Shown here in pieces: positions 9,728 to 19,313 of a DNA stretch of 64,000 bases. Source of the DNA: Staphylococcus sp. NRL 16/872 (GTDB lineage: Bacteria > Bacillota > Bacilli > Staphylococcales > Staphylococcaceae); assembly GCF_022815905.2 (NCBI RefSeq), contig NZ_CP119327.1, positions 1,798,001 through 1,862,000 on the forward strand, in the 5' to 3' direction. The notes under the pieces were generated by a model, which saw nothing but the letters and a program-made list of their open reading frames with translations, was not told the origin of the DNA and did not search any database. Every line of letters begins with the position of its first letter. The stretch's first letter is position 1. A program made the translations under genes and the position numbers.

Positions 9728-10183
9728 CTAGTCCTCTTTTCTTCTTATATTGTTTACTGTAGCGTTAATCATGCTTACCACTATGTTCCCTAAAGATAAA
9801 GTACCAATAATACCTGCTGCCCATTCTTTTCCAAATATACCTAATACTACTGATCCTGTAATCCCCGCGATAGAAATAATCGTACTTGAATTAATTCCTT
9901 TTGTCGTAATTGCATCATTACTTTTGTAGTATTTTTCTTGCTCCGCAATTTCTAAATTCATTCTATGCTGTTGGTTCTTTTCGGCCATTTCCATAATCCT
10001 GTTAGCTGAACCCGGTAAAACTTCTTCGTATTTTTTAAAATCCTCAGGGTCTGGAAGAGGTCCACTTTTAGTTAAAGAAATTTCACGTGCTATAATTTCA
10101 CGTCTTTCATCACTATTATTAGCATTCTCTAGTTTTCTTTCTAACACTTCTGCATCGTTAGACTGTTTTGTATCAGTATCCAT
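9728..10183 (-). CDS. DUF2335 membrane protein
   Basis: 151 residues. The central segment SGPLPDPEDFKKYEEVLPG followed by ANRIMEMAEKNQQHR is the DUF2335 hallmark, and the C-terminal 45 residues hold two hydrophobic helices. Function of the family is not established. It overlaps the preceding small gene by 11 bases. Sitting after the lysis genes, it may be cargo rather than a virion gene. Confidence 0.8.
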   Translation of the reverse strand: MDTDTKQSNDAEVLERKLENANNSDERREIIAREISLTKSGPLPDPEDFKKYEEVLPGSANRIMEMAEKNQQHRMNLEIAEQEKYYKSNDAITTKGINSSTIISIAGITGSVVLGIFGKEWAAGIIGTLSLGNIVVSMINATVNNIRRKED

Positions 10184-10388
10184 GATTTAATTCTTTCTCT
10201 TTTGGATATGCGTTTAAAGCTTTTTGCATATCTGCACCTGTAGCGTACCAATCATTTTCTAATTGGTTTATATCACTTCTCGATTGTAAGCTATTTTTAC
10301 GTAATTCATTTCTTTTTTTACCATAATATCCATTCATATCACCAGAAATCATGTATGCTGTGGCTATTGTTTTGAAAATTTTTTGCAT
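10173..10388 (-). CDS. small phage protein of unknown function
   Basis: 71 residues with a GGAGGAGAT ribosome site just upstream of ATG 10388. It has a short hydrophobic N-terminus and a polar remainder with no recognised domain. It overlaps the DUF2335 gene, so the two probably form one transcript. Confidence 0.6.
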   Translation of the reverse strand: MQKIFKTIATAYMISGDMNGYYGKKRNELRKNSLQSRSDINQLENDWYATGADMQKALNAYPKEKELNHGY

Positions 10389-10507
10389 AAAGATCTCCTC
10401 CTAATATATTTACATAGTAATATGTAAACGCAAAAATAACAACAAATTTATGATTGTAAAACTAAAAATGAACACAATTATTTAAAAAGATGCAATATTT
10501 TCTAACA

Positions 10508-10575
10508 TAAAAAAATAGGGCAACCGTCATCAACAGTTACCCTAAGTGCATTCCGCAGATATGCACCGCAATTTC
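10508..10575 (-). ncRNA. candidate small RNA with two hairpins
   Basis: In the 313-base gap 10389-10701. Read leftward: a perfect TATAAT (10582-10587), a GTGCAT/ATGCAC hairpin, then AGGGTAACTG pairing with CGGTTGCCCT (two G-U pairs) and a T-run. The G-U pairs favour the minus strand as the transcribed one. No good -35 box and no small toxin frame were found opposite. Staphylococcal antitoxin RNAs end in a similar hairpin. Confidence 0.4.
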
Positions 10576-10599
10576 TATTTTATTATAACATAAAAAACA

Positions 10600-10622
10600 G
10601 GAACAAGCCTATAGCTTGTTCC
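10600..10622 (-). terminator. terminator of the endolysin gene
   Basis: GGAACAAGC pairs with GCTTGTTCC; leftward it is followed by TGTTTTTTAT. It lies about 80 bases after the endolysin stop. Confidence 0.8.
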
Positions 10623-10701
10623 ATTTAGAAGTATATTTTAGAATGACTTAGGCTGTGAATTAATTGTATTACAGACCATCAATTTTTGCAATGTTGTTCC
10701 T

Positions 10702-12150
10702 TTAAATTTTCGAAAACTTCCCATAACTACTTGTTCTATTACCATTTTTATCAATTTCGCCTGTTGCAATATATCGACGTTTTAAATCTCTATTTAAGTA
10801 AGTTATCCAACGATAACCATTAACTGCAAAAGCACCGTCATAAATAATGCTTTCGCCATTTTTTAATACACCTGTGATTTTAGCTTTTGTATTGTGGGCA
10901 GTTCTTACATTATTCCCTTTAACAGTTGATACGGTGTAGCGTCCTTTTTCTTTTTTATATGGAACGCCTTTATCATTTAGTTTATATCCTTTAGGCACTG
11001 CTACAACATCATCTTTTTTGTGAGTAGCTTTTTGCTTACTAGCAACCACACCACCAATTGGCTTACCATGAATAGCACCTGCAATCAGTTTTGAATATTT
11101 ATCACTGTTCTTTTTAATCCAATTCATATCAGACGCGTTAGTGATAAAGCCTAATTCCGTTAATCTATAATTCATGTTAATCTCTGCCGAAACATTTGCA
11201 TTGAGTAGATCATTACGTTTAGTAATACCCCTAATTTGACCTAAGTTGTTTTTAATCACATCTTGTATCCCTTTATCTATACTATCTGCATTAAAAGCAC
11301 TAGATATGATTACATGACCACCACTTGCACTAGCACCTGCTGCATCTAAATGGAACTCTGCAATTAAATCGTATTTTTGTTTGTTAACCCAATACATACC
11401 GTAATCTTTTTTATTGCCTACACGTACACCATAAGCCGTATCTTGATACATATCCTGTGACTGTTTACTACCACCATATAATGCTACTTCATGACCTGCT
11501 TGGCGTAGGTATTTAGCAACTTGTGGTGTGATGTTTTTACGAATGAAATCACGTTCATTTGTTCCATTACCTACTGCACCAGGGTCGCTATAGCCGTGAC
11601 CGGCCACAATCATAATTTTTTTGGACTTTGTTTTTTTGCTAGCTTGTCTATTTTTAATAATTTGTTTCGCTTTAGTTCCTGCACTAATTTTTGTAGGAAA
11701 ATCTAAACGAATGAAATACATAGGGTCGTCATAGTAATGCCAACGTCTTGTAACCTTTTCTGGTCCCCAACCAGGACTTACTACGCCATTAGTCCAACCT
11801 TGCCCCAACCAATTCTGTTCGAGTACTTCAAACTGTGTAAGTGTTGCTCTTGTTACCATTGCAACGTGACCAGCGCCACCACCATATTTTCCAGGGAATA
11901 CTGCTATGTCTAATTTTTGTGGTAAGAAACTATCGTAGTTTTTGATTGATTTACCGTACTTTTTAATTGTGTTTGCATTATCAAATGGGATGTCTTTAGC
12001 GAACAAACCATATAACCTTTCGCCTGTGACAGCCATAAAAAAGGCATTTGTATAATCGTAGCATTGGAAACCATAACTTAAATCTGGGTTGTATTGCTTA
12101 CCTTCCGAGTTATCAAGCCATTTTTCTGCTTGTTTTTTTGTCATTAACAT
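10702..12150 (-). CDS. endolysin: CHAP - amidase_3 - SH3b
   Basis: 482 residues, a three-domain staphylococcal lysin that cleaves peptidoglycan to release progeny. The N-terminal CHAP domain (about 1-150) has its cysteine in YGFQCYDY and its histidine in GGGAGHVAMV. The central amidase_3 domain (about 175-370) has IMIVAGHGYSDPGAVG, the EFHLDA zinc histidine and the late LTELGF glutamate. The SH3b wall-binding domain (about 395-482) includes VRTAHNTKAKITG and GYRWITY. It lies directly after the holin gene. All domains look intact. Confidence 0.93.
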   Translation of the reverse strand: MLMTKKQAEKWLDNSEGKQYNPDLSYGFQCYDYTNAFFMAVTGERLYGLFAKDIPFDNANTIKKYGKSIKNYDSFLPQKLDIAVFPGKYGGGAGHVAMVTRATLTQFEVLEQNWLGQGWTNGVVSPGWGPEKVTRRWHYYDDPMYFIRLDFPTKISAGTKAKQIIKNRQASKKTKSKKIMIVAGHGYSDPGAVGNGTNERDFIRKNITPQVAKYLRQAGHEVALYGGSKQSQDMYQDTAYGVRVGNKKDYGMYWVNKQKYDLIAEFHLDAAGASASGGHVIISSAFNADSIDKGIQDVIKNNLGQIRGITKRNDLLNANVSAEINMNYRLTELGFITNASDMNWIKKNSDKYSKLIAGAIHGKPIGGVVASKQKATHKKDDVVAVPKGYKLNDKGVPYKKEKGRYTVSTVKGNNVRTAHNTKAKITGVLKNGESIIYDGAFAVNGYRWITYLNRDLKRRYIATGEIDKNGNRTSSYGKFSKI

Positions 12151-12158
12151 TCTATCAC

Positions 12159-12455
12159 CTAACCCAACTCATCTAAATTTGTAGGTTGTATATCTTCATT
12201 CTTAACTGGCGCTTGTCCTGTTGCTTTGCGATATTTCTTTTCTGCTTTGTATTTCTTTAATTTTTGATTTGCCCACTTACCTTCTTTAGTAGTTGGGTTA
12301 TCTTTGTATGTTGTATATAAAGCCACACCCGTTAAGATAATTGATGATATTGTTTCTTCATCAACCGGGATAGGCGATATACCTTTATTTGCTAAAAATT
12401 GGTTTACTAATGCTAAAAATAATACTACGTATCTTGCTATTACTTTAGGTTCCAT
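12159..12455 (-). CDS. phage holin (SPP1/phage_holin_1 type)
   Basis: 98 residues with two hydrophobic helices (about 8-22 and 35-49) and a highly charged lysine-rich C-terminus, as in small class II holins. A holin forms membrane lesions that let the endolysin reach the wall. Position immediately before the endolysin supports the call. Confidence 0.87.
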   Translation of the reverse strand: MEPKVIARYVVLFLALVNQFLANKGISPIPVDEETISSIILTGVALYTTYKDNPTTKEGKWANQKLKKYKAEKKYRKATGQAPVKNEDIQPTNLDELG

Positions 12456-12480
12456 TCATTTCACTCCTTAATAAATTAAA

Positions 12481-12504
12481 AAGCCGACACCTAAGTACCG
12501 ACTT
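12481..12504 (-). terminator. hairpin between DUF2951 gene and holin
   Basis: Leftward, AAGTCGGTAC pairs with GTGTCGGCTT (with G-U pairs), then TTTTTAATTT. It overlaps the DUF2951 stop codon and could trim holin/endolysin expression. Confidence 0.6.
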
Positions 12505-12910
12505 AAAAGAATGCTGCAGCAAAACCGATTGACGCTACTATTACGCCAAAAATACCAGTTATCACTGCACCTACAACTGTTGCGCTATAATCTTTTTTCT
12601 TTTTAATCACTTCGCTAACAGTTTCGAGTTGCCTACTATGATCTTTCACTTGATACTCCATATCTGTGAATTTAGTTCCAAAACCACCCATAGTTTCTGA
12701 CAATTTTTCTAGGTGCTTTTCTGATTTCTTTTGACTTTCAAGAGATTGTTCTTGTAAAACACTTTGGCGTTCTACTTTTATAGATAAGTTGTTTAAAGCA
12801 TCTGTATGTTTTCTATCAACTTTATCTATCTTTTCATCAACCTTTATATTATTATCGAGCCATTCTGTACGTGTTACAAAACGGCTATCGTTTTCTGGCA
12901 ACTGCAGCAC
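12503..12910 (-). CDS. DUF2951 family phage protein
   Basis: 135 residues: a polar helical, coiled-coil-like region (about 20-105) rich in Lys/Glu/Gln and one C-terminal membrane helix (about 112-135). Members sit between tail and lysis genes in staphylococcal phages. Role unknown; the membrane anchor suggests an accessory lysis or envelope function. It overlaps the next upstream gene by 26 bases. Confidence 0.75.
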   Translation of the reverse strand: MLQLPENDSRFVTRTEWLDNNIKVDEKIDKVDRKHTDALNNLSIKVERQSVLQEQSLESQKKSEKHLEKLSETMGGFGTKFTDMEYQVKDHSRQLETVSEVIKKKKDYSATVVGAVITGIFGVIVASIGFAAAFF

Positions 12911-13304
12911 CCCCGTAAAAACCTATTAAAATATTGATTGTGGTAAACGTTGCAAATTGCAAAGGCGTTAACCAATTAATCGCATTATATATAGATGCTG
13001 AAGTCATTAAAAAATAGAAGATACCATTCCCGGTACCTCCTATTAAGCATAAGTAATTAAATTTATTATTGAGATGTTGCTTAGGTAAAAAGAATGGCGC
13101 AATGATAATGAGTATACTAAAAAGCATACCCATTACGCCCCACATCCAAATTGGCATAATCTGATGAAGAGCCATGTAAAAATCGCTATCATCTAGCACA
13201 TCATTTTGTTCTTTCGTCCAAAAAAAGCCACGCTCAAACATCATTAAGCCTACCCCGAGCATTAAGATAGAAAACATTTTATACGTTGTTTCATTATCTT
13301 TCAT
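12885..13304 (-). CDS. four-helix phage membrane protein
   Basis: 139 residues with four clear hydrophobic segments (about 9-24, 50-70, 85-103 and 113-133). No catalytic motif seen and no named domain recognised. It lies in the tail-to-lysis interval and overlaps the DUF2951 gene, so it is co-transcribed with the late genes. Confidence 0.65.
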   Translation of the reverse strand: MKDNETTYKMFSILMLGVGLMMFERGFFWTKEQNDVLDDSDFYMALHQIMPIWMWGVMGMLFSILIIIAPFFLPKQHLNNKFNYLCLIGGTGNGIFYFLMTSASIYNAINWLTPLQFATFTTINILIGFYGGAAVARKR

Positions 13305-13307
13305 GTG

Positions 13308-13583
13308 CTACACCTCCACATCAAAAACAACAGGTTCAGTTTCAATATTTTCTTCGTTTTCAAAATTTGGTAACTTTAAATCTTCGATATCTTCTAAATG
13401 CTCACCAGTTCTTACTCTCAATTTATCACCATCAAAATATACTTTATCTACATTTCTTACTACTTTTTCGGTTGTTGGAATAACCTTATCGTAGGCTTGT
13501 GTAGGCACTAAATTGTAACCTGCTTGCATTATTTGATATTCATCATCAATCAATTTTAAAAATAAAACCCACATATCAATCAC
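13308..13583 (-). CDS. small phage tail-region protein
   Basis: 91 residues, acidic, no membrane segment. It starts two bases after the stop of the large tail protein and ends next to the four-helix protein. Small proteins at this position in related phages are annotated as hypothetical or as baseplate-linked. No function can be read from it. Confidence 0.6.
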   Translation of the reverse strand: MIDMWVLFLKLIDDEYQIMQAGYNLVPTQAYDKVIPTTEKVVRNVDKVYFDGDKLRVRTGEHLEDIEDLKLPNFENEENIETEPVVFDVEV

Positions 13584-13585
13584 TC

Positions 13586-15847
13586 CTAATCTTTTAATTC
13601 AATCAATGAACGTCTAAAATAAATTTCAGAATTTTTATTCTCACTTTTTATCAATATATAAAAGTGTTTATAACCATAATCAGGAACCCCTAAATCAACC
13701 ATGATGTCTATTAACTCACCTGCGTTATCATCTTTAATGATTTCTTTAGATGAAACTCCTTGATTACCAATAACCGTACCATCGCTTTCACTAGGGTTTT
13801 CAATATAGACTTTTCCGCCATATTTGGTGCTAGTTAAATGGTTCATTTTTGCACGACCTAATACATGTAAATATCGTGCTTTATGTTGGAAAAAGTACTC
13901 TTCTACATAAGATTTAGTTGTGTTTGCAGTAACGTAGTAACTACCTTTTATTTCTACGCCACTAGATAAAGGTTGGGGCATTGCCATTTGAATATCCATA
14001 GCTGATTTAAACATACCATTCTCAACCCATGTAGCGCCGTCTGGTCGTGTGATTGATATGCCACTTGGGGATATTACTGTTTTACGCTTATCATCATTAC
14101 TTTTAGCGATAAATTGATCACCATCCATATACATTAAAGCGTTACGACCTACAATATTTACTAAAGATGTTAGAATAGAACCCGTAGTTATCGTATCTGC
14201 GACAATACCTTCTGCAGTAATTGCAGTTTTAGCTGTTTGCCCACCATCAGTAGAAAGTAATAGACCACTACTATTTAAAGTCATTAAATGATTTTTGTTA
14301 CCTTTTTCTACAAAATGTTGACCATTCGCATCATATATAATCTCACTTGAAGTAGCGTTAATTTTATTGGCCATTGATTGAGCAATAGGTGCTAAGGCAT
14401 TAAAAGGTAACGCTTTTTTACCTTGTACGACATCTGTAAAATCTTTAACAGCTGTATTAAATTTAGCTTCATATTTATCGGTTAGGTTAGCTGTTCCAAA
14501 TGTTATTTCCATCCCAATCAGTTTACCGTTAGCATCTAAATCTCTATCAATTTTTATAATACGTATTTCTCTATCAATATTAATTCGTTCATCAACTAAA
14601 AACACTCTATCTCCTAGTTCGGAATTTTGATAATCATATCCTCTTTCCTTCATATCTACAATCTTGGCTGTAAATGATAAAATTAAACTTTTTTCAACTA
14701 AGTCTCTTAACTTTTTATCCATAGTTTCTTTTAAAGTTATAGTTCCATCCATGATCGGAGGAGCATGTAATTTACCCAAAATTTTAGCTAGTGGCGATAA
14801 ATACTCACGCTTTAATTTAGCCTTTTGGTTTACAGGTTTTTCATTATCATTATCTTCAACAACTTTCACTTTTTTTGATTTAGTTGTAGTTTTATCTTCA
14901 TCTTCTTTATTGTCATAATCTCCATATCCGCGAGCATAGGTGTATAATTCACTAGCGTCACTAGATTGTTCGATATCACTAGCATTTATTTTATATCTAT
15001 ATTCAAAGTTAGTATCATTACCAATTTGTGCATAAAAATAAAACACATTACCTACAATTTTTAGTTCGTAACCCCAACGCTCGATTAGTGTTTTAAGAAC
15101 TTCTAACCGAGACATCCCTTCACCAAGACCTTCAAATTGTTCTGCTTTTGCAGGATCTACTATTACGTAATTGAAAGGTGTTTTGTCAAAAACAACGTTA
15201 AATCCTTCAATAGTGGTTAAACTAGCATCAATTCTGTCATATATACGATCTGTATTTAGTTTAAATAATGCATATAAAATAGCTGTACATGTTGCATAAT
15301 AATAATCACCTTGTCCTTGTTTGGTGTGATTAATAATTACATATTCTTTATTTTCGAATTCTACTAACCACATATTCAAGTCAGGTTGGTCTTGTAAAAA
15401 TACAGCGTTATTTCTAGTGTAATGGATGTCAAATTCAATAGTTTCATCACCGTTAAGCTCTTGCGAATGCTTTATCTCTGCGTCTAAAGTGTATGTTTTA
15501 CCAATCTTATTTATTTCAATACCTATTTGAGAAGTATGAAATGAAAAAGACACGTCATTTGCATTACTAGGAATACTAGTGAAAAAGTATTTACCATTTG
15601 AAATGTTAAGCTTTTTAGTTTCAATAAACTGACCTAGTCTATCCCAAAAAGTCATAAAAAATGTGGTATTACTTGCGTTTTGCACAAGCAAATAACCACC
15701 TACTAAATAATCTGTTCTTTTAGTTTTAGTTGTGAAAAAATTTGAATCTGATGTCCATGCTCCAGTGGTAGAATAATACCCTTTACCAACACTTTCATCT
15801 TCAACATAAATATTCTCATAAAGACTTCTAATATAAGTTTCTGCCAT
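13586..15847 (-). CDS. phage tail protein, prophage endopeptidase-tail (Tal) type
   Basis: 753 residues. The middle region (about 120-480) has the GYELKIVGNVFYFYA and LGDRVFLVDERINIDREIRI style of the prophage tail/endopeptidase family. The C-terminal part holds short beta repeats (ITRPDGATW, SSGLLLSTDGG) that look like a fibre shaft plus a jelly-roll tip. It is the tip protein by position, downstream of Dit and the fibre genes. Confidence 0.75.
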   Translation of the reverse strand: MAETYIRSLYENIYVEDESVGKGYYSTTGAWTSDSNFFTTKTKRTDYLVGGYLLVQNASNTTFFMTFWDRLGQFIETKKLNISNGKYFFTSIPSNANDVSFSFHTSQIGIEINKIGKTYTLDAEIKHSQELNGDETIEFDIHYTRNNAVFLQDQPDLNMWLVEFENKEYVIINHTKQGQGDYYYATCTAILYALFKLNTDRIYDRIDASLTTIEGFNVVFDKTPFNYVIVDPAKAEQFEGLGEGMSRLEVLKTLIERWGYELKIVGNVFYFYAQIGNDTNFEYRYKINASDIEQSSDASELYTYARGYGDYDNKEDEDKTTTKSKKVKVVEDNDNEKPVNQKAKLKREYLSPLAKILGKLHAPPIMDGTITLKETMDKKLRDLVEKSLILSFTAKIVDMKERGYDYQNSELGDRVFLVDERINIDREIRIIKIDRDLDANGKLIGMEITFGTANLTDKYEAKFNTAVKDFTDVVQGKKALPFNALAPIAQSMANKINATSSEIIYDANGQHFVEKGNKNHLMTLNSSGLLLSTDGGQTAKTAITAEGIVADTITTGSILTSLVNIVGRNALMYMDGDQFIAKSNDDKRKTVISPSGISITRPDGATWVENGMFKSAMDIQMAMPQPLSSGVEIKGSYYVTANTTKSYVEEYFFQHKARYLHVLGRAKMNHLTSTKYGGKVYIENPSESDGTVIGNQGVSSKEIIKDDNAGELIDIMVDLGVPDYGYKHFYILIKSENKNSEIYFRRSLIELKD

Positions 15848-15850
15848 TTA

Positions 15851-17308
15851 CTACACCTTCTGTAAAATAGATTGTTTAGTTTTAGTAATCACTCCAACAT
15901 AGATATCTTTGTTAGAAATATCAGTTAAAGTTAGAGTATGTGCTGTACTCATTGTATTATCCCTTACAGCAATCTTAGAGTTGTATGTTTCTGCATCTTT
16001 ATCACAAGTAAATACCACTACGTTTGTTGGTTGATCTGTGTTGATTTTTAATGTTAATCCTGATAACTCAACAAAAGATATTTTGGGTAATTCAAAATTC
16101 ATGTATGTCGGATTTGTAGTACTTTTTATCTCAACGATACTAAAACCATTGCCTTTTACATATGGAACTTCAACTATAAATCGGTTGATATCTACTTTTT
16201 TTATTTCAGTAGTACTTGTAATATCTTTACCTTCTAATGGTGTGTTTTCCAAATCTAGATGAACACTTAATTTAGTTTTTATAGACTGCTTTGGCAAACT
16301 AGGTTTATACTCATCCTTTGTTTCAACTTGCACATAATAAGTTCCATTGTTTTCGACAAGATATATTGATTGGACCATATTTCTTAAATATTGATATTCA
16401 AAGGCCTTATCTATTCCTAGGCTTACTACCTTATTAGAACCAATTAGATTACGTTGTTGTTCAAAAAATTGTGACCATTGATTTTTATCGCCATAACTAC
16501 TTGCCCAGTGCCAATGGCTAAAATCATTAAACCAACCATTATTAGTAATCGCTTTACTAAGATTATTTTTACTGTTCTCTAAAGCAACATTCATACCTTT
16601 ATCTCGCACATTATAATTAAAAACTGATGAGACCATTCTATCTACACCTTGCTCACGATTAAAACTATAACTAGATGTGTCATTTTGAATTGTATTACCT
16701 CTAGTGCCCATTAGTCTTGGTAATAATAAATCATCCAATATATGTCGACCATATGAATAACTAGAATAACTAGGATACTTACCAAAAACACTTTTAAACC
16801 AATCGAATTGTTGTTTAACTGAACCGCTCACAACATCTACTTGACCCATCCTATGATTATCATCATCATATCCATATTTCCCATTTGATAATTCAAATAA
16901 AGGGTTATTAATTGTGTAATAATTAGCTTGTCTTGTTTGGCCCACTTTATCAGTACTTATAATACCTAAATCCACTTCTTGTTGAGTAAACGATGTCCCT
17001 ACCCAACTAGGTAGAGCTTCTAACTTTTTTGTATTAGGGTTTTCCCAAGCCCACGTTAAAAAATACATCCCAAAATCTAAACGACCTGTCTGATAAGCTC
17101 CTTTCATAGCAGTTTCAAATTCACTGTCAGTTAAAGGCGCTACCAAAGCCGTTACTTGTAAATTATTTTTAAAGGCTTGCATTTCTACATCAACTGCATG
17201 TAAATCAGGTTTAAATGTATCTGTGCATTGTGACCAAGTAAAATCAGCACCGTACTTATGAAAAGCCGGTGCCAATTGTTTAATATTATTGCTATTCGTT
17301 TTTATCAT
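15851..17308 (-). CDS. tail protein with deacetylase-like N-terminal half
   Basis: 485 residues. The N-terminal 300 residues have the feel of a NodB-type glycan deacetylase or related barrel: YGADFTWSQCTDTF, GMYFLTWAW, a FDWFKSVFGKYPS segment and SHWHWASS. The C-terminal half is beta-rich. The catalytic motifs are not clear enough to assert activity. A virion-borne enzyme acting on surface glycan is a reasonable inference for this slot between fibre and tip genes. It overlaps the fibre gene stop by one base. Confidence 0.55.
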   Translation of the reverse strand: MIKTNSNNIKQLAPAFHKYGADFTWSQCTDTFKPDLHAVDVEMQAFKNNLQVTALVAPLTDSEFETAMKGAYQTGRLDFGMYFLTWAWENPNTKKLEALPSWVGTSFTQQEVDLGIISTDKVGQTRQANYYTINNPLFELSNGKYGYDDDNHRMGQVDVVSGSVKQQFDWFKSVFGKYPSYSSYSYGRHILDDLLLPRLMGTRGNTIQNDTSSYSFNREQGVDRMVSSVFNYNVRDKGMNVALENSKNNLSKAITNNGWFNDFSHWHWASSYGDKNQWSQFFEQQRNLIGSNKVVSLGIDKAFEYQYLRNMVQSIYLVENNGTYYVQVETKDEYKPSLPKQSIKTKLSVHLDLENTPLEGKDITSTTEIKKVDINRFIVEVPYVKGNGFSIVEIKSTTNPTYMNFELPKISFVELSGLTLKINTDQPTNVVVFTCDKDAETYNSKIAVRDNTMSTAHTLTLTDISNKDIYVGVITKTKQSILQKV

Positions 17309-18462
17309 TATTTCATCACCCTTAATATAGGATGTTTAGTACTATCGGTTACATCTAACCATAAATCTCCACTTTTAATATTTGTAGGTGGTGCTGTTAA
17401 GGTACCATTAGGGAACGTACTATCAATATATAAAGCTTTTGTATTAACACTTTTAGCATTAACTGTATTGAATTCAACGTCATTAGTAGTGTTGAGTTTT
17501 TGATCATAAGCTTCTCCACCACTGAAATTTGTATTAGATACGCTGCCAACTTTTTCAGGTCTAATGATTAAATAAGGTTCATCATCAATAGTTCGTTGAT
17601 CAATATATCTATCATTTTTAGGTATAACTCTGTAATCTATCCTTGCACTTAACTTTACTCCACCTTTTTCATAAAGGACATCAGTAGCGCCATTTGTATT
17701 TTCAACCACTGTAAAATTAGATCCTGTATCAAGTAATGTTGTCCACTTCCCATTTACTTTTTGACCTATGATTATACGATAGTTCCAAGTACTAAATGCT
17801 CGTGATAACGTCCAAATTTTAACCGGTGTTTTAGGGTCTACCCCTTCAATACGTATGTTTTGGATAGCGTTAGCATATTTAACGTTAGTTTCTGGCATAG
17901 AATCAGAGTTATACTTTTCAAACACATTTAAGTTATATTGTAATTTATTATTGACTTGATCATTAGCAATTTGCGAAACTTTCACATCATCTGAATTAGA
18001 CTTCCAATCCGTATCAGCATTATTTTTGACTGTTCTATTATAAACTATACCCGTATTGTTTAAATCATATAGTTCTTGAATGTAATGGTATTGTGAGAAA
18101 GGTTTTACAACTAAAAATCCACTGTATCCATACCCATTATCGTTTAACTGAGTAGGCAAACCCTTAAGTCGAGATGTGGTTGTTTTAAAGTAAATACCTT
18201 CTTTGTTAATCTGAGTAACATCTTCACCATCAATTAGGGACCTAACACTTGAGAATTGGTCTGCTAGCTTAATGTTAGTGATTGCTTTATCTTTAATCTT
18301 ATCTGAATTTATTGAACCATCAGTAGGCGTTGCGTTTTTACTTACGTCAATTATAGATGAAAGTAACTCATTTAATATTTTTTCAATATTTTTAAAATTA
18401 GCATTCGTATAATATAGATTATCTCTATTCCATTGACTTTCAATTACTTTTAACTCAACCAA
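17308..18462 (-). CDS. tail fibre / baseplate upper protein
   Basis: 384 residues. The N-terminus is helical and suited to baseplate attachment. The rest is beta-rich with a SRAFSTWNYRIIIGQKVNG domain and a C-terminal GDLWLDVTDSTKHP motif often seen in phage fibres. Position after Dit points to a receptor-binding or upper baseplate role. A specific family was not recognised. Confidence 0.6.
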   Translation of the reverse strand: MVELKVIESQWNRDNLYYTNANFKNIEKILNELLSSIIDVSKNATPTDGSINSDKIKDKAITNIKLADQFSSVRSLIDGEDVTQINKEGIYFKTTTSRLKGLPTQLNDNGYGYSGFLVVKPFSQYHYIQELYDLNNTGIVYNRTVKNNADTDWKSNSDDVKVSQIANDQVNNKLQYNLNVFEKYNSDSMPETNVKYANAIQNIRIEGVDPKTPVKIWTLSRAFSTWNYRIIIGQKVNGKWTTLLDTGSNFTVVENTNGATDVLYEKGGVKLSARIDYRVIPKNDRYIDQRTIDDEPYLIIRPEKVGSVSNTNFSGGEAYDQKLNTTNDVEFNTVNAKSVNTKALYIDSTFPNGTLTAPPTNIKSGDLWLDVTDSTKHPILRVMK

Positions 18463-18474
18463 TCTAAGTCCTCC

Positions 18475-19308
18475 TTACTTGAAGTAATATGGAAAATCAA
18501 AACTAACGCCTTGATGTTCTACATTACTAACTTTTATTTTGTTTTCTCCAGGCACAAGAGATATGAATTTACGGTTACTTTCTCTTAACCAATTAGTATT
18601 TCCTAATAAAACTTGGGAACCGAATATGTTTAAATGTGTATTTTCAAATTGTCTGTAAAAAATAAACTTCTCTCCGGTTGTTAAATTTTCGATGGTTACA
18701 TTTCCTTTTGATGTAGCATTTAAAAGCCTTATAGATAAATCGAAGTGTCTTGGATCAATCTTTAAATGCCCACCATTCCAAATTGAAAAACTATTTGTAG
18801 TCGGAGTATATGATAGAAAATCTAAGTTTATACCATCTGCAAGCCCGAACTTTTCATTTATAGCATCATAACCAAGTTTCTGTATGTCTTGTGTTGTGTA
18901 TACAGTTCTCCAAAACGGCAGCCCTAATACTTTAACTGGAACTTCTAATTGAGCCCATTTAGAATTCTCAATTCTCTCTATTTTATAAGATGTATCTATT
19001 GAAATTTTAATTACTCTAGATGGCACTTCATTTCTCGAAACATAAAAGTATGGAGTGCTATCTAAAAAATTCATAATCTCACTTTCTAGCAACATATAAT
19101 CAAACTCACCATAATAATGTTCTAACCAAAAAGTTAAAGTACCTTCTCTTGTTTTGTAATTGAAACCATAATCAACTCCACCTGGAATACCAGTAACGTC
19201 AACTTCAATTCTTTCTTTTTCAGTAGAACTTATAAAAAAATCCAGTGGCAGAACGCCCACTGGAAATTTTATGGCTTCAAAGTTAGGGCTATATATAGTA
19301 AACCCCAT
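18475..19308 (-). CDS. distal tail protein (Dit)
   Basis: 277 residues, the size of siphovirus Dit. The N-terminal half forms the hub ring (DFFISSTEKERIEVDVTGIPG, then GFNYKTREGTLTFW), and the C-terminal galectin-like half ends in VSFDFPYYF. Dit caps the tail tube and carries the baseplate. It directly follows the tape measure gene, as expected. Confidence 0.85.
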   Translation of the reverse strand: MGFTIYSPNFEAIKFPVGVLPLDFFISSTEKERIEVDVTGIPGGVDYGFNYKTREGTLTFWLEHYYGEFDYMLLESEIMNFLDSTPYFYVSRNEVPSRVIKISIDTSYKIERIENSKWAQLEVPVKVLGLPFWRTVYTTQDIQKLGYDAINEKFGLADGINLDFLSYTPTTNSFSIWNGGHLKIDPRHFDLSIRLLNATSKGNVTIENLTTGEKFIFYRQFENTHLNIFGSQVLLGNTNWLRESNRKFISLVPGENKIKVSNVEHQGVSFDFPYYFK

Positions 19309-19313
19309 TTACA

